Of a DNA stretch of 64,000 bases, positions 61,211-64,000 are shown in pieces; position 1 is the first letter of the stretch; every line of letters begins with the position of its first letter. Source of the DNA: Micavibrio_A sp040381535 (GTDB lineage: Bacteria; Pseudomonadota; Alphaproteobacteria; Micavibrionales; Micavibrionaceae); assembly GCA_040381535.1 (NCBI GenBank), contig JBEIHF010000008.1:1-64000 (forward strand), given 5' to 3'. The position numbers and the translations under genes were made by a program. The notes beneath the pieces are model-generated. The model was not told the DNA's origin, did no database searches, and was given only the letters and a program-made list of their open reading frames with translations.

Positions 61211-61980
61211 GAGCCCCCAAACTCCTTAGCGGTCATGTCATGCACGGGCGCCTTTTTCCGCGCAAAAATTATTTCCGCTACGGCATCTATTACCTCGCGC
61301 TACCTTTATCCAAGCTGAATGGTCTGCCCATAGCCTATAACAGCTTTGGCACGATGAGCTTTTATGACCGCGATCATGGCTATGGAACCACAGGAACGCT
61401 GCAAAGCTGGGCACAAAATATTCTTGGGTCATACGGCATAAAGGCCGAAGGAGAGATTCTATTGATTTGCATGCCCCGAATTATGGGGTATGTGTTCAAT
61501 CCGGTAAGTTTCTGGCTCTGCCATGACAAGGAAGGTGCTTTAAAGGCCGTGCTCTGCGAAGTGCACAACACCTTCGGAGAAAAACATACTTATCTTTGCG
61601 CGCATGAGGATGGCCGTACTATTAACTCTGTGGAAACATTCAAAGGCCAGAAAATCTTTCATGTCTCCCCGTTCCTGAAACGGGAGGGAAGCTATGAATT
61701 CCGATTTGATTCCGAAGAAGATCATTTCAAGGTTTGGATAGATTTTTTTGATGAGGAAGGTAGGAAGCAACTTGTTACATCCCTTTCTGGAAAATATGAA
61801 AATCTGACAAAAGCCGCCGCACGAAACGTCTTTTGGCAATATCCTTTGGTAACGCTAAAAACCATTGCCCTTATTCACTATCAGGCCGTGAAATTGATTG
61901 CGAAAGGCATCCGCTATATCCCCAAACCCCTACAAAAACAGCCCAGAACCAGCCCCACAGAAAACCTTACAAAAATGTAA
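61201..61980 (+). CDS. DUF1365 family protein
   Basis: The 259-residue protein shows the DUF1365 pattern: GHVMHGRLFPRKNYFRYGIY at the N-terminus, FYDRDHGYG, MPRIMGYVFNPVSFWLCHD, CEVHNTFGEKHTYL and FHVSPFLKREGSYEF. The biochemical function of the family is unknown, but its linkage to COG2907 flavoproteins and fatty-acid methyltransferases is strong. It overlaps the flavoprotein gene and lies 46 bp before the cyclopropane synthase gene. Confidence 0.94.
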   Translation: MGMRAPKLLSGHVMHGRLFPRKNYFRYGIYYLALPLSKLNGLPIAYNSFGTMSFYDRDHGYGTTGTLQSWAQNILGSYGIKAEGEILLICMPRIMGYVFNPVSFWLCHDKEGALKAVLCEVHNTFGEKHTYLCAHEDGRTINSVETFKGQKIFHVSPFLKREGSYEFRFDSEEDHFKVWIDFFDEEGRKQLVTSLSGKYENLTKAAARNVFWQYPLVTLKTIALIHYQAVKLIAKGIRYIPKPLQKQPRTSPTENLTKM

Positions 61981-62026
61981 TATTATTGTAAGAGACACTA
62001 CAGGCGGCCGAGTGTAACATCATATC

Positions 62027-63190
62027 ATGTTTGTAAAACTTGCTTCCGATCAATTGTTCAAACGTCTTGATTGTCTTGAATCAGGCACGCTTACGCTCAC
62101 GACGCCCGATGGAAAGACGCGTGTGTTTGAAGGCAAAAAAGCCGGCGAGAATGCCCATCTGGAACTACATGACTGGAGCGTCGTTGCCAATATGATACAA
62201 AAAGGCGATATCGGGCTCGCCGAAGATTATCGCGCGGGAAAATGGCATACGGACAACCTGGTCGATTTCACCGCGCTCGGTCTGCGTAACCGTCGCGTAC
62301 TTGATGATTTAGTCATCGGAAGCCGTTATACCCGTGCTGCCTCAATGTTTTCATATCTTCTGAATATGAATACACTGAAAGGAAGCCGCCGAAACATCCA
62401 TGAACATTACGATCTGGGGAATGATTTTTATGCGTTGTGGCTCGATCCTTCCATGACATATTCATCCGCAGTTTACGCAAACGAAATGGAAACCTTAAAG
62501 CAAGCGCAAGATAACAAATATGACCGTATTATCGATCGTATGGATACAAATTCGGGACGGGTTCTGGAAGTGGGTTGCGGCTGGGGTGGTTTTGCGGAGC
62601 GTGCACATCATAAAGGTGATTACGCCCTTAAAGGCATTACTCTTTCAGACAAACAACATGCCTATGCGGGCGAACGTACACGCGGTTACGCGGATATAGC
62701 GCTGGAAGACTACCGTCACCAGACAGGTTTGTATGACCGGATCGTTTCGATTGAAATGTTCGAGGCCGTGGGAGAGCATTTCTGGCCGACTTACTTCAAA
62801 AAGCTGGGCGAGCTGATGAAACGGGACGGCAAAGCCGTAATACAGACGATTACTATCAACGACACGGATTTCGCGCGTTACCGCAAAGGCGGCGATTTCA
62901 TACGCAGCTTTATATTTCCGGGGGGAATGCTTCCCTCCCCAGCCCGTTTCCGCCAAGAGGCTGAAAAAGCAGGCTTGCGCGTTAATGGCGGATTTTTCTT
63001 CGGGCAGGATTATGGCCGAACACTGGTTGAATGGCTAAAAACATTTGATGCTAAAGTGGATCAAGTGCGCGCTCTGGGTTTCGATGAAGGTTTTATCCGT
63101 TTATGGCGCTTCTATTTGGGCGCGTGCGCCGGCGGATTCCGCGCGGGCCGTACCGATGTGATGCAAGTGGAGGTTTCCCATGCGGCATAA
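62027..63190 (+). CDS. Cyclopropane-fatty-acyl-phospholipid synthase family methyltransferase
   Basis: The 387-residue protein has an N-terminal lipid-binding region and a SAM-dependent methyltransferase domain with EHYDLGNDFYALWLDPSMTY, the SAM loop VLEVGCGWGGFAERA, and VSIEMFEAVGEHFWPTYF with the conserved Glu. FIFPGGMLPSPARF and WLKTFDAK complete the CFA pattern. It adds a methylene or methyl group to unsaturated acyl chains in membrane phospholipids. With COG2907 and DUF1365 it forms a lipid-modification module. Its end overlaps the next gene by 11 bp. Confidence 0.94.
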   Translation: MFVKLASDQLFKRLDCLESGTLTLTTPDGKTRVFEGKKAGENAHLELHDWSVVANMIQKGDIGLAEDYRAGKWHTDNLVDFTALGLRNRRVLDDLVIGSRYTRAASMFSYLLNMNTLKGSRRNIHEHYDLGNDFYALWLDPSMTYSSAVYANEMETLKQAQDNKYDRIIDRMDTNSGRVLEVGCGWGGFAERAHHKGDYALKGITLSDKQHAYAGERTRGYADIALEDYRHQTGLYDRIVSIEMFEAVGEHFWPTYFKKLGELMKRDGKAVIQTITINDTDFARYRKGGDFIRSFIFPGGMLPSPARFRQEAEKAGLRVNGGFFFGQDYGRTLVEWLKTFDAKVDQVRALGFDEGFIRLWRFYLGACAGGFRAGRTDVMQVEVSHAA

Positions 63191-63770
63191 CATAGTTCGT
63201 ATGGCGTGCGTATACGCTATGATGGGCATTTCATCGGTGAACGCCGCCGAATATATAAATTCATATGTACCCGAACCCAGACTTGTCGGACAAGGACGCG
63301 CGCAGGTTTTGTTATGGGATGTTTATGATGCGAAACTATATGCCCCGTCGGGTGTTTATGCGGAGAACAAGCCTTTTGCACTGGAACTGAGCTATCTTCA
63401 GGAGTTAGAAGCCCGCCAGATCGCAGACCACGCGGTAAGGGAAATACGGCGCATGGGATACAATAATGAATCCAAGCTTACGGAATGGCACGGGCAAATG
63501 ATTCAGATTTTACCCGATGTAATTCCTAGTAGCATTATAACCGGCGTTTCGACACCGAACGGTCCAACCATCTTTTACGCGGATGGCGAGGTTATCGGCC
63601 GCATCAATGATCCCGAATTCGGCAGGCATTTTTTCCGCATATGGCTTGATGTGCGAACCAGTACGCCAAGCTTGCGCGAAAATCTCCTGAACAAAAATAC
63701 CGCAACGAAAGGATACCCTAATGAAACTCCTGTCAAAAATTCTAGCTCTGGGGGCAATTATGGTTCTTAG
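63180..63770 (+). CDS. Chalcone-isomerase-like domain protein, exported
   Basis: The 196-residue protein has a short signal peptide and the chalcone-isomerase-like domain: PRLVGQGRAQVLLWDVYDAK, LELSYLQELEARQIADHAVRE and FYADGEVIGRINDPEFGRHF, then LDVRTSTPSLRENLL. Family members in bacteria are periplasmic and probably bind fatty acids or other lipids rather than flavonoids. It belongs to the lipid-modification operon, and its 3' end overlaps the DUF3833 gene by 50 bp. Confidence 0.9.
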   Translation: MRHNIVRMACVYAMMGISSVNAAEYINSYVPEPRLVGQGRAQVLLWDVYDAKLYAPSGVYAENKPFALELSYLQELEARQIADHAVREIRRMGYNNESKLTEWHGQMIQILPDVIPSSIITGVSTPNGPTIFYADGEVIGRINDPEFGRHFFRIWLDVRTSTPSLRENLLNKNTATKGYPNETPVKNSSSGGNYGS

Positions 63771-64000
63771 CGGATGCACATCCCCATCGCTCAGCCACTA
63801 CGACAACACGAAACCCGAACTGGACATAAAGGAATATTTTGACGGCCCGATTCAGGCATGGGGGATCGTACAGGACTGGCGCGGAAACGTAACACGCAAG
63901 TTCGACATAGAAATGGTGGGGTCATGGGGGGGTGATACAGGAAAGCTCGAAGAGGATTTTGTCTATGACGACGGCAAGACCCAGCGCCGCGTATGGACCA
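63721..64000 (+). CDS. DUF3833 family lipoprotein (partial, runs off the window)
   Basis: The frame opens at an ATG at 63721 after AAAGGA and is still open at the end of the window. It encodes a lipoprotein signal with the lipobox VLSGC, followed by the DUF3833 start: LDIKEYFDGPIQAWGIVQDW, then VTRKFDIEMVGSW. DUF3833 proteins recur beside COG2907, DUF1365 and cyclopropane synthase genes; the function is unknown. The long overlap with the preceding gene implies translational coupling. Confidence 0.9.
   Translation, partial: MKLLSKILALGAIMVLSGCTSPSLSHYDNTKPELDIKEYFDGPIQAWGIVQDWRGNVTRKFDIEMVGSWGGDTGKLEEDFVYDDGKTQRRVWT

Overview
The window looks like the chromosome of a motile Gram-negative alphaproteobacterium of roughly 50% GC, most likely from the Rhodospirillales/Micavibrionales neighbourhood. 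This rests on an ETF-ubiquinone oxidoreductase, an NifR3-type DusB, a flagellin behind a sigma-54 promoter and the style of the lipid genes. It is an inference from gene content; no rRNA or tRNA gene is present to anchor it. I see no insertion sequence, prophage or CRISPR array.

Layout. 0-6 kb: housekeeping genes (a partial envelope protein, a family-4-like uracil-DNA glycosylase, ETF-QO, a TPR lipoprotein, ispE). 6-18.7 kb: an exopolysaccharide locus built of two converging operons. The plus operon has an outer-membrane barrel, a GumB/Wza-like exporter, a GumC/Wzz-BYK-like co-polymerase, a decayed GumK copy, an intact GumK-like glucuronosyltransferase and a GH5 glucanase. The minus operon has a GumD-like priming transferase, a GumM-GumH fusion and a Wzy-like polymerase. 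Together they predict a xanthan/acetan-like polymer with a GlcA-Man-Glc-Glc core. 18.8-24 kb: an unrecognised three-gene minus operon (large coiled-coil protein, ClpB-like AAA+ with a dead first ATPase domain, single-pass membrane protein), preceded by a 26-codon leader ORF. 24-29 kb: a phospholipase D/cardiolipin synthase-like protein, an EEP-family hydrolase, a PA0069-type radical SAM protein and dusB.

29-42.7 kb is a flagellin glycosylation island. It holds rfbF, rfbG, an epimerase, a C-methyltransferase and a reductase for a CDP-linked branched deoxysugar, an acyltransferase, an FkbM methyltransferase, three paralogous TPR-O-GlcNAc-transferase (SPINDLY) proteins and a flagellin whose variable region carries a C-type-lectin-like domain. 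GG-N10-GC (sigma-54) promoters sit before both the flagellin gene and the sugar operon, so the two halves are probably co-regulated. 42.9-49.3 kb: a large RTX subtilase, an ABC-F ATPase and a CvfB-like S1 protein.

49.6-56.1 kb is a tightly overlapping operon: a thermostable-hemolysin-family protein, an adenylate-forming enzyme, a haem-oxygenase-like diiron enzyme, an SDR, a periplasmic TPR protein, a response regulator, a histidine kinase and DUF423. It reads as a self-regulated small-molecule or lipid biosynthetic system. 56.1-64 kb: a VIT1/CCC1 transporter, an SDR without its catalytic Tyr, and a second two-component system heading a lipid-modification operon (COG2907 flavoprotein, DUF1365, cyclopropane fatty acid synthase, chalcone-isomerase-like protein, DUF3833) that runs off the window.

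The strongest candidates for something undescribed are the lectin-domain flagellin with its dedicated glycosylation island, the AAA+/coiled-coil/membrane trio, and the hemolysin-ligase-diiron oxygenase operon.
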